A DNA stretch of 33,789 nt from an uncultured Clostridia bacterium (GTDB lineage Bacteria > Bacillota > Clostridia > Christensenellales > UBA1242), in the NCBI GenBank assembly GCA_944349765.1, contig CALVNN010000011.1:1-33789 (forward strand). The letters run 5' to 3'. Shown here piece after piece: positions 16,251-26,050 of the stretch. The notes under the pieces were generated by a model that was not told the origin of the DNA, searched no databases, and saw only the letters and a program-made list of their open reading frames with translations. The translations under genes and the position numbers were made by a program. Positions within the stretch are counted from its first letter, which is position 1, and every line of letters starts with the position of its first letter.

Positions 16251-19200
16251 TTAAGCCTTATAAGTATTGTTATCGTACTTTTGATACTTATCCCTTCTTC
16301 GTCTCTTAAAGTAGAAAATCAATATCAACGCCACTATTATTAATACAACCAAAGCTACTCCACCTATTATCAAACCTTGTACCACACTATTATCCAACAA
16401 TACGAAATAGGTCTTTTCGTAATACTGACTATTTTCTTCAGATAGATCACCCGTCGCATTATTTATTCTAAGTGTGACAATATGTTCACCGGCTTCTGTT
16501 GCTTCATAAAGATAGGTAGTATTTATAATATATTGATTGTCTGACTCTTCAGCCACTGACGAACCTACAAATTCACCGTCAACAAACCAATAGAAGACAG
16601 GATTAGGATTGACGTACATTTCCTCGCCATCGGCTATAATTATTTGAGCTTTGAATTCTACTTGACCAGTTATAACTTGTGCTTCTGGTTGCTCAAAATT
16701 AACAACGCTATATTGTCTATAATTGACTTTAATTGTTCTAGACACTGGTGTAGCTTTGTTATTTGACAAATCTGTTGCCATAAATGTAACTGTATAAGTA
16801 TCAGGAGTATTTACATCTACACGATCTACTGTAGTGCCCTCTTCGTTTGTGATTACGTAATCTATCGTAATATTTTGATCATAATTATCAGTAACAAATA
16901 CATCAACATCTACGCCATAGTTACTATTTAAGCCTGTAGGGTTGCCTTTTTGAACTATAATCAATGGTTCACCTACAAAACTAATAACTGGAGCTTCTCT
17001 ATCTGCTACAACTACAGACTTGTTAAATGTATAACTAATATTATTATCATTTTTGAAACTTACATTAGTAACTTGAGTATATGTTATTAATTTACTCAAA
17101 GAAAAGCTAGGTATCTGCGAATTTATATTGAATTCACTTATATCCATTCCTTCAAATACCAATCCTGTATCATCAATATACTGTTGACGCTCTTCATCAG
17201 TGTCACTTGCACTATAGTCGACGGTAACACTTGGGCTCTCTAAGTACACTTTACCGTGACGTATAGTGGCACTAAAATCAACACTAGCGACAATAATATT
17301 CGATACATTCAAATAAGAACTAAATCTAACATTATGTATACCAGCTTCAGGGAAATAGTAATATTGATTTCTTACATAATTCGGACTTGATTCGTCTACT
17401 ACATCATTTTGAGCTGTTGAGGTAAGTGTGGCGTTTTTAAGATTGTCAGCATAATAATAAAATCCAGCTTGGCACAAATCATCACCAAAAGTCACCACTT
17501 CCTGCTCAGCATCAAGACCTTGAATACCTACTAAAACTTCTTTAATAGCACCAGTAGTCCTAATATTATATTCCTCCGGATTCATAATAATTCTATTAGT
17601 TTGTACGCTTAGGTCTATCTTATTAACCATCAAATTAATATATAACGTTGCTCTAGACTCATCAGAGTTTTTAAGTGAAGACTCTATATCCTTTACATAG
17701 GATGCATCTTGAATTTGATTAAAGCTCAAATCTAGCACCATTAAGTTTTTGAAGGTATTGCTACTTTGATGAGACGTAGCCAAATATTTAATGCTTTGGA
17801 TATTATTGCCTTTAAGCCTTAAAACTCTCAAATTATCAAACTTAAAGTCCCTTAAACCATTTACATAAGTAATACCCTTGTAGCTCAAATCCAAAGAAGT
17901 TAGATTATAGGTATCATATTGATATAGATAATAATATATACCACCATTTTGATCTGTAGCCTGATTTATTGTAGCTCCAGTCGCTTCTACTATTGCATCA
18001 AATAATACTTGGTCTATTATACCAGCTGCATTTTCTGGGTCAGAAAAGTTGAGATCTAAAACTACCATATTATTTTGGATAACTCGGATAGTACGACTTA
18101 ACGTGGTCTCATCGCTTAAATCGTGTGTATTCGCATTAAATGTACTAATAACATATTGTATCGTATAGTTACCTGCTACATGGTTTGCAAAGGTATTGCC
18201 TTGCGAATTTCTAACCAGAATCACCTCAATATGTCTAAGTTCATCGGTCAAAGTCATCCCTCGAATTGTCGAAAACTCAACATCCGTACTGGTAGGTAGT
18301 AAAATAGTCTCTGTGGTTAATATAGCGTTCGGATCATCTTGTTGTAACAACAAAGTCTTATTTGGGTCGACAGATTGTAAATCTGCCAAATCCACATCAT
18401 ATACATAACATACTTTGTCGTATCTCGAATCATAAGTGATCTCGTACAACCTATTGATAGTATCAATACCTATCGTATACCTACCACTATTTTGTAATAT
18501 TTCTTCGCTCGCAGTCCACTTCACTGCTACATTATTATTCCTCACTATATACCTATAAGCTGTTGTTCCATAAGCGTCGGTATATTCATTAGCTTTGGTT
18601 TGATGATAAGTAAACTTAGACGTCTCGGTGTAAATGTCGCCATCAGAAAGCCCTTGCACAAGCACAATAAATATCTCGTTAGGCGTTACAAAATCACCTA
18701 TAGATACATTGCTCGTCGACAAAATCCAATTATTATCCTCTAAGCTCATATCAAGTTGATTAAACATTATATTAACATTGACTAGATTTTGCTCTCCATT
18801 GCTATTGTAAATAGTATAAGGTTCGGTGATGGTCTTAAGTGGTAATACACTTATAATATTATTGAATGACAAGTCTAGTTTTGTTAAATTAGTTAAAGTC
18901 TCTATGCCCTCTATAGAGCTTATCTCGTTACCAGCTAGATGCAACTCTGTCAAATGATACAATCCAAACAAAGGCGAAATATCTATAATATCATTATTAT
19001 TTAAAACAATCTTAGTTACCTTGCTTAAGTTTAATTTATCTATGCCTTGTAGACTTGAGATATTAGAATTCCTTAAATTAATAGTTGTTATAGGCTCCAC
19101 ATTAGCATTGTTCATTTCATAGAAATAGAAATCTTGTACATACAACTTACCGCTGTCATTTACTCCTATAAGCTCTGGATTTTTACCAACTGCGGTCAAA

Positions 19201-21701
19201 AGTGCCTTATAAAGATTTGTGTCAGGGATACCTGTTTCATCATTTTTTATTTCTTCATTGCCATAAACTTTTACAGTCTTGGTCAAAACTATTGTATCAT
19301 CACTATTTATGCTAGTTATGTTAAATATTACATAATATACACCAGGTACACTAGTATCTACTAGACAACCATCTTGCAATTCCCCATTTTCGCCAAATTT
19401 AGTCTGAATAGATAAAGAAAGTTGATTGCCAGCAAAGCCTGTAAGACTTGCTGCTGTGTCAGGTATATATTGGTCTCCTTGCATAACCTCCACATAATCT
19501 TCAATTAGTTGAACATTGATTACTCTAAAAGATATAGACCTTGTATAAGTAGATTGTTGATTAAACACGCCTTTAGGTACAGATATTCCCGCGCTATATC
19601 TACCGGTAGTTAATTCCACATATCCAGCATTGAGTGTAGTATAGTCCTGACTATCTTTGGTAAAAGTAAATATAGCATTAGCATCGAAATTGCTTGCACT
19701 AAATAATACATACTTGCTTCCTAAATAGTTGGTACTAGCCACACTTTGAATACCTACCAAATATTTAGTGGAAAGATTTTGCACGGCTGTTAGTATTTGC
19801 TGATTGTTATTCAAACTAGCGTCAAAGTTATTAAACACCATCAACGCACTAACTAGATTATTAAGTGATAAAAGTGGTGAAAAATCGCTAATTGAATTGC
19901 TAACGAAGTTGACATACTTTAAGCCCATTCCAGTAATAAAGCTAATATCTGTTAATTGGCATTCTTGCATAACCAAAGTCTCAAGGGATGTGATACCTTT
20001 TATTAAATCTAATCCATTTGTAATATTATTTAATGAAAGATTTAAATAAGTCAAAGAAGAAAGATTTAGCAATTCTAGTCCAGTCAAATCAGTTATACCT
20101 TGTCCACTAAGGTCTAAGGCTGTTAAATCTGTAAAATCATTTGCATATATTTTATCAAACTGAGATTTTCCTATAGCAGTTGCTAACTTATTAAATAAAT
20201 TCGTATCGTTAAAATCTGCACTAGTAATTTCTGGATTTGATAATAAAGTAGGTCCATTTATATCAAAAGTTATTGTATCATTTGCATTTATCTTAACATT
20301 GCTTACTACTATACCACTATTGATTGTGGTATAAGGTATATTAGCGTCTACCGACTGAGTCTTGTTATATTCTTGGAAGGTAATATAGTTACCACCATTA
20401 ACCTCTTGATATGCGTTATCCGCTACACCAAAGTTATCTAGCCCACTATCACTAAAAGCTGTGGTTGGTCGTTCATTATTGTTTGGTCTAAATACATATA
20501 CAGTAGCTGGTGATGTATTATAATAATTACCTGCAAAATAGTAGCCGTTAGATTCCCTATTTGTATCCACCCTATATATAATCAACCCGCTATCTGGCAC
20601 ATTCTTATCAAAATTACTTGATGTTTGAGATCTATATTCAAGACAAATTAGCTGACCTTCATAATTTGGATCTTCTATGTAATAACAAACAACTGGCTTA
20701 GTCTGTGTTTGATCATTTAATACACGCGACTCATCATAGCTAACCGCTTTAAGAGTATATGTACCAGCCATTGTAAGCTTCACAAACTGACCATTTTCGA
20801 TCCAGCCAGCACTCTTTCGGCTGTAAGAATTCATATATTGTAGTCTATCATTAGCCATAAGATCCCAAGACCCCACATAATTAGCCGATCCATCTTTAGC
20901 CTCATAAAGATCTAAAAATCCTAACTGATGTCCCATCTCGTGTGCTAAAGCTGAACCGGTCACATATAAACCGCCTCCAGTTATTTTGTCACTGGTTAAC
21001 ATTATAAAATTGCTCACCTTTTTATCGCCTATAGAAGGTGGGTTAAAGCTCACCCAATTGTGTGCCCAAAGCATACTATCACCAGGAATTCTTTGATAAT
21101 AACTTCCTTCATTAAGTATGCAAATAGTTATAGCATCTATATAGCCATCATTATTTTGATCTAAGTTAGCAGAAGACGGCAAATTATTTGTATAACTATC
21201 TAAAGCAGTCAATGCACCGCTAATAATAGCTGTCTCTTTTTGATTTCTATCCTCAAGACCAGTAAAGCCGTTTGGATATAAAGTACTAAAAGGCATAGTC
21301 TCTTCTCTAGTGATAGATGAATTGTACACAAAGACATTAGTATTACCGCTACGAGTTTGAGTCATTATATTGCTTGTCAAATCTAGTTTGCCACTTGACA
21401 AAGCTTTATAATAATTTTTCATTGAATCTGTATTAGTATTTAATATACCATCTATTTCTTCAACTAAATCGTTAAAATCACTAGAAGAAGCTTGCTCCTC
21501 CTCACCTGCTAATGTAACAAAAATTACATTATTTATGATAGACTCCTGCCCTTCAAGTATCGGTGCTGTAGCATTCGACGGAGCAGATACAAAATCTACA
21601 TTTGCATAGGTATTGAGAGGCTGACCGACACCGACCATAAGGGTGGTCAATCCTAGCACCATACAACAAATAGTTAGTAAAGTAAACTTAATCTTATTCA
21701 T
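16251..21701 (-). CDS. giant surface M6-family metalloprotease with LRR and Ig-like domains
   Basis: 1816 aa. A signal peptide (about 1-34) is followed by an M6 (immune-inhibitor-A-like) protease with the zinc site HEMGHQLGFLD at 254-264 (H254, E255, H258, later D264). Three leucine-rich blocks of the internalin/SDS22 type lie at about 525-640, 870-960 and 1270-1340, separated by beta-rich domains. A DUF5011-like Ig domain (about 1565-1660) and a PKD/Ig-like domain (about 1665-1755) precede a transmembrane helix (about 1770-1795) and a basic tail with RRRR. There is no LPXTG, so it is probably membrane-anchored with a large outer part. AGAGGT lies six bases before the ATG, and a strong promoter is upstream. 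It is co-transcribed with the RadC-like gene. The substrate is unknown; host or polymer proteins are plausible. Confidence 0.9.
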   Translation of the reverse strand: MNKIKFTLLTICCMVLGLTTLMVGVGQPLNTYANVDFVSAPSNATAPILEGQESIINNVIFVTLAGEEEQASSSDFNDLVEEIDGILNTNTDSMKNYYKALSSGKLDLTSNIMTQTRSGNTNVFVYNSSITREETMPFSTLYPNGFTGLEDRNQKETAIISGALTALDSYTNNLPSSANLDQNNDGYIDAITICILNEGSYYQRIPGDSMLWAHNWVSFNPPSIGDKKVSNFIMLTSDKITGGGLYVTGSALAHEMGHQLGFLDLYEAKDGSANYVGSWDLMANDRLQYMNSYSRKSAGWIENGQFVKLTMAGTYTLKAVSYDESRVLNDQTQTKPVVCYYIEDPNYEGQLICLEYRSQTSSNFDKNVPDSGLIIYRVDTNRESNGYYFAGNYYNTSPATVYVFRPNNNERPTTAFSDSGLDNFGVADNAYQEVNGGNYITFQEYNKTQSVDANIPYTTINSGIVVSNVKINANDTITFDINGPTLLSNPEITSADFNDTNLFNKLATAIGKSQFDKIYANDFTDLTALDLSGQGITDLTGLELLNLSSLTYLNLSLNNITNGLDLIKGITSLETLVMQECQLTDISFITGMGLKYVNFVSNSISDFSPLLSLNNLVSALMVFNNFDASLNNNQQILTAVQNLSTKYLVGIQSVASTNYLGSKYVLFSASNFDANAIFTFTKDSQDYTTLNAGYVELTTGRYSAGISVPKGVFNQQSTYTRSISFRVINVQLIEDYVEVMQGDQYIPDTAASLTGFAGNQLSLSIQTKFGENGELQDGCLVDTSVPGVYYVIFNITSINSDDTIVLTKTVKVYGNEEIKNDETGIPDTNLYKALLTAVGKNPELIGVNDSGKLYVQDFYFYEMNNANVEPITTINLRNSNISSLQGIDKLNLSKVTKIVLNNNDIIDISPLFGLYHLTELHLAGNEISSIEGIETLTNLTKLDLSFNNIISVLPLKTITEPYTIYNSNGEQNLVNVNIMFNQLDMSLEDNNWILSTSNVSIGDFVTPNEIFIVLVQGLSDGDIYTETSKFTYHQTKANEYTDAYGTTAYRYIVRNNNVAVKWTASEEILQNSGRYTIGIDTINRLYEITYDSRYDKVCYVYDVDLADLQSVDPNKTLLLQQDDPNAILTTETILLPTSTDVEFSTIRGMTLTDELRHIEVILVRNSQGNTFANHVAGNYTIQYVISTFNANTHDLSDETTLSRTIRVIQNNMVVLDLNFSDPENAAGIIDQVLFDAIVEATGATINQATDQNGGIYYYLYQYDTYNLTSLDLSYKGITYVNGLRDFKFDNLRVLRLKGNNIQSIKYLATSHQSSNTFKNLMVLDLSFNQIQDASYVKDIESSLKNSDESRATLYINLMVNKIDLSVQTNRIIMNPEEYNIRTTGAIKEVLVGIQGLDAEQEVVTFGDDLCQAGFYYYADNLKNATLTSTAQNDVVDESSPNYVRNQYYYFPEAGIHNVRFSSYLNVSNIIVASVDFSATIRHGKVYLESPSVTVDYSASDTDEERQQYIDDTGLVFEGMDISEFNINSQIPSFSLSKLITYTQVTNVSFKNDNNISYTFNKSVVVADREAPVISFVGEPLIIVQKGNPTGLNSNYGVDVDVFVTDNYDQNITIDYVITNEEGTTVDRVDVNTPDTYTVTFMATDLSNNKATPVSRTIKVNYRQYSVVNFEQPEAQVITGQVEFKAQIIIADGEEMYVNPNPVFYWFVDGEFVGSSVAEESDNQYIINTTYLYEATEAGEHIVTLRINNATGDLSEENSQYYEKTYFVLLDNSVVQGLIIGGVALVVLIIVALILIFYFKRRRRDKYQKYDNNTYKA

Positions 21702-21757
21702 ATAGACCTCTTTTCTAAAGTATAGGAAATTATATTATCCCATATTAGTATGTTTAT

Positions 21758-21786
21758 AGTATATCATTATTATAATAAATATTCAA
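21758..21786 (-). promoter_or_regulatory. sigma-A promoter of the M6 protease gene
   Basis: Minus strand TTGAAT (21781-21786), 17 bases, TGA then TATACT (21758-21763), an extended -10. A second pair, TTGACT-17-TATTAT, lies about 17 bases upstream and overlaps it, so there may be two starts. Leader of about 50 bases. Confidence 0.65.
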
Positions 21787-21839
21787 ACATTTAAAGTCAA
21801 AAAGTTGCTTAATATTTCAATTTTTTTTATTTTTTTTAT

Positions 21840-21869
21840 TTAACTTTATATCCTTAATATATGTATACT
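21840..21869 (+). promoter_or_regulatory. promoter region of spoIIE with overlapping dyad
   Basis: TTAACT (21840-21845), 18 bases, TATACT (21864-21869). A 7-base inverted repeat ATATGTA / TACATAT (21859-21865 and 21873-21879) overlaps the -10. I saw no consensus Spo0A box (TGTCGAA), although spoIIE is Spo0A-controlled in Bacillus. Confidence 0.4.
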
Positions 21870-21897
21870 TGGTACATATAAACTCGAGGAGTAAGAA

Positions 21898-24168
21898 ATG
21901 ATTAAATCTAAATTGACCTATTTATTTAAAATTTTAATTATGTTTATTTTGCTGTATTTATTTTGCTTAGCAGAAGTACGAGGCGGAATAGCGCCATTTG
22001 GTATAGCTCTAGCATTTGCACTACTAGTGACAATTGAAAAATCATACATAGTAGCTCCTTTGTATCTGATAGCTAATTTTCTAACCGATATATCTATACA
22101 AAACCTAATTGTAAGTGGCGTTAGTGCTGGCGTACTTTTAATTGTTGGACTATTCTATATAACACGTCGACTAAAAGTATATTATGCGCTACCTTATATG
22201 CTAATATCTTTAAGTGCTTTTGCTTACTATGAAATAATGGATAACAATACTGTAAATTGTGTTATTAGTCTTATGTTATCTTGCATTTCACTTGTAATAC
22301 TATCACAAGCTATAAGCGCAATAATGCTTAGACCATATGTATTTAGGTTAACTATGGATGAAGCGGTTTCGGCTGGCCTTAGTCTAGTTATGTTATCCGC
22401 AGGACTCGCCTCAATACCTTTGACTACAGTTAGTATTTATCATATAGTTTGTATACTAATAATACTTTTAGCTACATACACTATGAAAAAAAATCACGCT
22501 CTATGTATAGCCGGTCTTTTAGGTGTAGGGTATGCTTTAGCTACAAACGATGTGTCATTTATTGCTATGTACACGCTAATGGGAATTGCTTCGCTAGCCT
22601 TTAAAAATAGACTCAAACTATTTAGTGTATTCGCAATTATAGCTATAGACCTAGTATTCGGACTATTCTTTGAAACATATACTTATACCGTCATATCACT
22701 GGTCGAAAGCTTGGCTGGATGTGCAATATTTTTGGCATTAAAACAAGACTGGCTCGACTCAATGTATGTGTACTTCTGCGATAGTGGGGACAAATTTGCT
22801 AGCAGAGACATTGTTAATAGAAGCAGAGACAGCATAAATAGAAAATTGCTAGAATTGTCCGATATATTCGGAGAAATGGACACAGCTTTTAGACAGATGA
22901 TAAAAGGTCAAATGAGCCGTGAAGACGCTCTTGATATGCTTACGCAAGAAACTTATTCAAAAGTTTGTGCAAACTGTCCCGAACGTAGCAAATGTTACAG
23001 AGGAAAGGTAGACACAAAAAAGATAATTACAGAGCTTATCAATGTAGGCTTTGAACGTGGCAAAACAACACTACTTGATATAACGCCTTATCTAGCATCA
23101 AATTGTCTAAGAGTCAATCAACTACTCACTTCAATAAACCAGTCATTGATAAAATTTAAGCACTACTCTGCTATGATAGGAAATCTTGATTCTTCTAGAA
23201 TACTAATAGCCGATCAATTAAGCGGGGTATCTAGGATATGCAAAGATCTAGGTATCAAGATGAATCAGCGTGTTAATTTTGATACTGCGAAGGAAAATCA
23301 ACTAATAGAAGAACTTTCTTATAATAATATCATCTGTAATGAAGCACTGATTTATAACACAAACAACTTAAATAACGAAGTTAGTCTAGTTATACGAAAT
23401 ATGGATTTAGAGAATACAAAACTAATTGAAATAGCTGAAGACGTTCTCAAAAGTCCACTCACTATCACCTCAGTGACTCCGGCTGAAGTTGGTGGATGGA
23501 GTATAGTTAGCCTGACGACTAGTGCCAAATATGACATTGTATTTGGATACGCTGGCACACCAAAAACAGGTGAAGACATAAGTGGAGATACTTATAGTCT
23601 ATTGAGGCTCGGTGACAATAAATTTATGATGGCAGTTTGCGACGGAATGGGTAACGGAGAAAAAGCACACAAAACCAGCGAGCTCGCCATAAACCTAATA
23701 GAAAATTTTTACAAAGCTGGGTTTGACAACGATATAATTTTGTCTAGCGTTAATAAATTATTAGGACTAAACGAAGAAGAGACATTTACAGCTCTTGATC
23801 TGTGTGTAATAGACCTTAATAATTCCTATGCCGACTTTATAAAACTTGGAGCAAGTGTAGGTTATATCAAGCACAGTAATACGACCGATATTATAGACAC
23901 AAACTCGCTTCCTATAGGAATACTTGAACAAATGTCACCCAAAATACAAAAAACAGTACTACAAGATAGAGATATAATCATTATATGTAGCGATGGCGTA
24001 GTAGACGCTTTTGAAAATCCTCAAATATTAAAAAATCTAATCAACGACGCAGACACTCTCCACCCACAACTTCTAGCTGACCAAATATTAGAACAAGCCA
24101 TAGCCCAAAAGACAATTGCCGAAGATGATATGACGGTTTTAGTCGGCAGAATATTTGTAAAAAAATAA
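21898..24168 (+). CDS. spoIIE: stage II sporulation protein E (SpoIIE), membrane PP2C phosphatase
   Basis: SpoIIE dephosphorylates the anti-anti-sigma factor SpoIIAA at the asymmetric septum and so activates sigma-F in the forespore. The 756 aa contain about ten N-terminal transmembrane segments (to about residue 290), a central regulatory region, and a C-terminal PP2C domain. The PP2C domain starts with CDGMGNGEKA (D582) and has GASVGYIK, CSDGVVDAF (D699) and the final EDDMTVLV metal-site motif (D743/D744). A CxxCxxxxxC-like cluster (VCANCPERSKCY, about 357-368) lies in the regulatory region. At 756 aa it is a little shorter than the 827 aa of B. subtilis. GAGGAG lies about seven bases before the ATG. 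The gene is monocistronic with its own terminator. Confidence 0.95.
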   Translation: MIKSKLTYLFKILIMFILLYLFCLAEVRGGIAPFGIALAFALLVTIEKSYIVAPLYLIANFLTDISIQNLIVSGVSAGVLLIVGLFYITRRLKVYYALPYMLISLSAFAYYEIMDNNTVNCVISLMLSCISLVILSQAISAIMLRPYVFRLTMDEAVSAGLSLVMLSAGLASIPLTTVSIYHIVCILIILLATYTMKKNHALCIAGLLGVGYALATNDVSFIAMYTLMGIASLAFKNRLKLFSVFAIIAIDLVFGLFFETYTYTVISLVESLAGCAIFLALKQDWLDSMYVYFCDSGDKFASRDIVNRSRDSINRKLLELSDIFGEMDTAFRQMIKGQMSREDALDMLTQETYSKVCANCPERSKCYRGKVDTKKIITELINVGFERGKTTLLDITPYLASNCLRVNQLLTSINQSLIKFKHYSAMIGNLDSSRILIADQLSGVSRICKDLGIKMNQRVNFDTAKENQLIEELSYNNIICNEALIYNTNNLNNEVSLVIRNMDLENTKLIEIAEDVLKSPLTITSVTPAEVGGWSIVSLTTSAKYDIVFGYAGTPKTGEDISGDTYSLLRLGDNKFMMAVCDGMGNGEKAHKTSELAINLIENFYKAGFDNDIILSSVNKLLGLNEEETFTALDLCVIDLNNSYADFIKLGASVGYIKHSNTTDIIDTNSLPIGILEQMSPKIQKTVLQDRDIIIICSDGVVDAFENPQILKNLINDADTLHPQLLADQILEQAIAQKTIAEDDMTVLVGRIFVKK

Positions 24169-24169
24169 G

Positions 24170-24194
24170 GTCGCTACTTATTAGCGACTTTTTT
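24170..24194 (+). terminator. terminator of spoIIE
   Basis: Stem GTCGCTA / TAGCGAC with a five-base loop, followed by TTTTTT, directly after the stop codon. Confidence 0.88.
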
Positions 24195-24260
24195 GTAAGT
24201 AAAATGAAATATATAAAAAGTTCTTACTAAAAAATTATTACGCAAATAAATTTTAAATTG

Positions 24261-24289
24261 TTGATTTATCTAAAATATTTTGATAACAT
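24261..24289 (+). promoter_or_regulatory. promoter abutting the HTH gene start codon
   Basis: TTGATT (24261-24266), 17 bases, TGA then TAACAT (24284-24289). The start is predicted at about 24297, the A of the ATG, so the message would be leaderless. Confidence 0.4.
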
Positions 24290-24296
24290 AATAAAT

Positions 24297-24503
24297 ATGG
24301 ATAAAAATATTTCTTCACGCATTTATGAGCTACGACAAGAGAAAAATATTACACAAGCTGTATTAGCTAAAGAAATTGGCGTTACACAAAAAGCCATTGA
24401 TTTTTGGGAAAAAGGTATAAACGAACCCAAAGCCAGTTACATTATCAAGTTATCACAATACTTTGATGTAACAACTGACTACTTGTTAGGATTAGAAGAC
24501 TAA
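24297..24503 (+). CDS. small XRE-family helix-turn-helix regulator
   Basis: From ATG 24297 the protein is 68 aa (MDKNISSRIYELRQEKNITQ). It is a single HTH_3 domain: TQAVLAKEIGVTQKAIDFWE is the turn-helix core, and the family ending FDVTTDYLLGLED is present. It has no effector or oligomerisation domain. An upstream TTG at 24258 would add 13 residues unlike the family. There is no Shine-Dalgarno sequence at either start. It stands alone between spoIIE and cysS with its own terminator; no target operator is identifiable. Confidence 0.88.
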   Translation: MDKNISSRIYELRQEKNITQAVLAKEIGVTQKAIDFWEKGINEPKASYIIKLSQYFDVTTDYLLGLED

Positions 24504-24530
24504 AAAGGTTGCTTACTTAGCAACCTTTTT
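24502..24530. terminator. bidirectional terminator between HTH gene and cysS
   Basis: Stem AAAAAGGTTGC / GCAACCTTTTT with a short loop. It starts in the HTH stop codon and ends six bases before the end of cysS. Confidence 0.88.
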
Positions 24531-24535
24531 ATATA

Positions 24536-25957
24536 CTATTCAATCTTTCCATAATCTCTAAGTTCCAAAGTAGAACCGTCTTTTCCATCTAAAATATCAT
24601 AGCCCAAAGCTTCAATTTGACTTCTAATCTCGTCAGCTTTAGCAAAATCTTTATTTTTTCTAGCTATATTGCGTTCATTTAACGCTAGTTGAGCTTTTTG
24701 TCTTTGAAGATAATCTACACCTTGTAACTGTTCAAGCATATTTAATTGATATCTAGCATTCATAAGATCCAAGCCTAGTACCTTATCAAATTCTGCTATA
24801 GTAGCATATTTATCTTGATTACTGATTTTGCTAGCTAATAGATCGTGCAATGTGGTAATAGCTAAAGAAGTGTTTAAGTCATTATCTAGAGCTGACTTGA
24901 ATTTTTCCATATACTCCTCGCTAACTTGACCGCCTACACTATCCTCCATTGCACTAATTTGTTTTAAAATTTTCACATATTCATTGAGTGCATTGTGAAT
25001 ATTATCCCAAGTAAAATTAAATGACTTCTTATAATCGCTTTTAAGCAACATAAACCTATAAGCTAATGCACTATAACCTCTCGCATTCAAATCAGATATG
25101 CCATAAACATTGCCTAGCGATTTGCTCATCTTTTCGTTATCCACTTGCAAATGTCCCGAATGCACCCAGTAATTGCAAAATTTCTTACCAGTAGCGCCCT
25201 CACTTTGAGCTATTTCGTTGGTATGATGGACATTAATATGTTCAATACCACCCGTATGAATGTCTATACTCTCCCCCAAATAATGCAAAGACATTGCCGA
25301 GCATTCCAAATGCCAGCCAGGATACCCGACGCCCCAAGGACTATTCCATTTCATTATGTGATTTGGTTTATTTTTTATCCAAAGAGCAAAGTCACTTATA
25401 TTTCTTCTTTCCTCATCGGCTGTAGTACTTTCGCCAGCTATTTGTTTATCTATTTCCAGTTTCGCAAAATCAGAATAGCCAGAAAATTTACTAGTATCGT
25501 ACATTAAGCCGACACTTGTTTCATACACATAGCCATTCTCTTCTAATCTTTTTACCAAATCTATCATTCCTGGAATGTGTTCCGTAGCTCTCGCAATAAT
25601 ATTAGGTTTTAAAATATTCATTTTGCCAAGTTCGTTTAAGAATGCCTCTTCATACTTGTGTGCAATGTCCCAAGGCGAAGTGTTTTCAGCGATAGCCTTG
25701 ACCTGCAACTTATCATCAGCATCGTCTTCGTCGCCCACACCGTGACCGACATCGGTAATATTCATTACGTGTTTTACATTGTATCCGCTAAAAACCAAAT
25801 ACCTATATAATATATCACTCATAAGGTATCGTCTCAAATGACCTATATGTGGCAATGAATTTACAGTCATACCGCAACTGTACATCGTCACCACATTTTC
25901 GTGAAGTGGCTTAAATACCTCTTCTTTTTTAGTACTGGTATTATAAATTTTTAACAT
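24536..25957 (-). CDS. cysS: cysteinyl-tRNA synthetase, divergent subtype
   Basis: Charges tRNA-Cys with cysteine in the cytosol. 473 aa with the class Ia signatures HIGH (37-40) and KMSKS (about 274), and zinc ligands C28, the Cys in WHLECSAM, and the histidines and Glu in HHTNEIAQSE. It has the C-terminal DALR-type helical domain. Several segments differ from the usual Firmicutes enzyme: MTVNSLPHIGHLR instead of PTVYDYAHIGNAR, NITDVGH plus an acidic GDEDDADDK stretch instead of NITDVDDKI, and HTGGIEHINVHHTNE instead of HGGGxDLxFPHHENE. These resemble the subtype common in Patescibacteria (CPR). AGGAG lies eight bases before the ATG. A strong promoter is upstream and there is no T-box leader. 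It is not next to cysE or gltX. Confidence 0.95.
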   Translation of the reverse strand: MLKIYNTSTKKEEVFKPLHENVVTMYSCGMTVNSLPHIGHLRRYLMSDILYRYLVFSGYNVKHVMNITDVGHGVGDEDDADDKLQVKAIAENTSPWDIAHKYEEAFLNELGKMNILKPNIIARATEHIPGMIDLVKRLEENGYVYETSVGLMYDTSKFSGYSDFAKLEIDKQIAGESTTADEERRNISDFALWIKNKPNHIMKWNSPWGVGYPGWHLECSAMSLHYLGESIDIHTGGIEHINVHHTNEIAQSEGATGKKFCNYWVHSGHLQVDNEKMSKSLGNVYGISDLNARGYSALAYRFMLLKSDYKKSFNFTWDNIHNALNEYVKILKQISAMEDSVGGQVSEEYMEKFKSALDNDLNTSLAITTLHDLLASKISNQDKYATIAEFDKVLGLDLMNARYQLNMLEQLQGVDYLQRQKAQLALNERNIARKNKDFAKADEIRSQIEALGYDILDGKDGSTLELRDYGKIE

Positions 25958-26021
25958 AAATAAACTCCTAATACAATATTATATTTTGCATTATTAAATA
26001 ATGAAACATTTTAGATAAAAT

Positions 26022-26050
26022 ATTATAGCATAAGAATAAACAAATCTCAA
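26022..26050 (-). promoter_or_regulatory. sigma-A promoter of cysS
   Basis: Minus strand TTGAGA (26045-26050), 17 bases, TATAAT (26022-26027). The leader is about 60 bases and contains a small CATTATTTAATAATG hairpin. No T-box motif is seen. The rest of the 259-base gap (25958-26216) is AT-rich, with only the terminator of the next gene. Confidence 0.75.
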
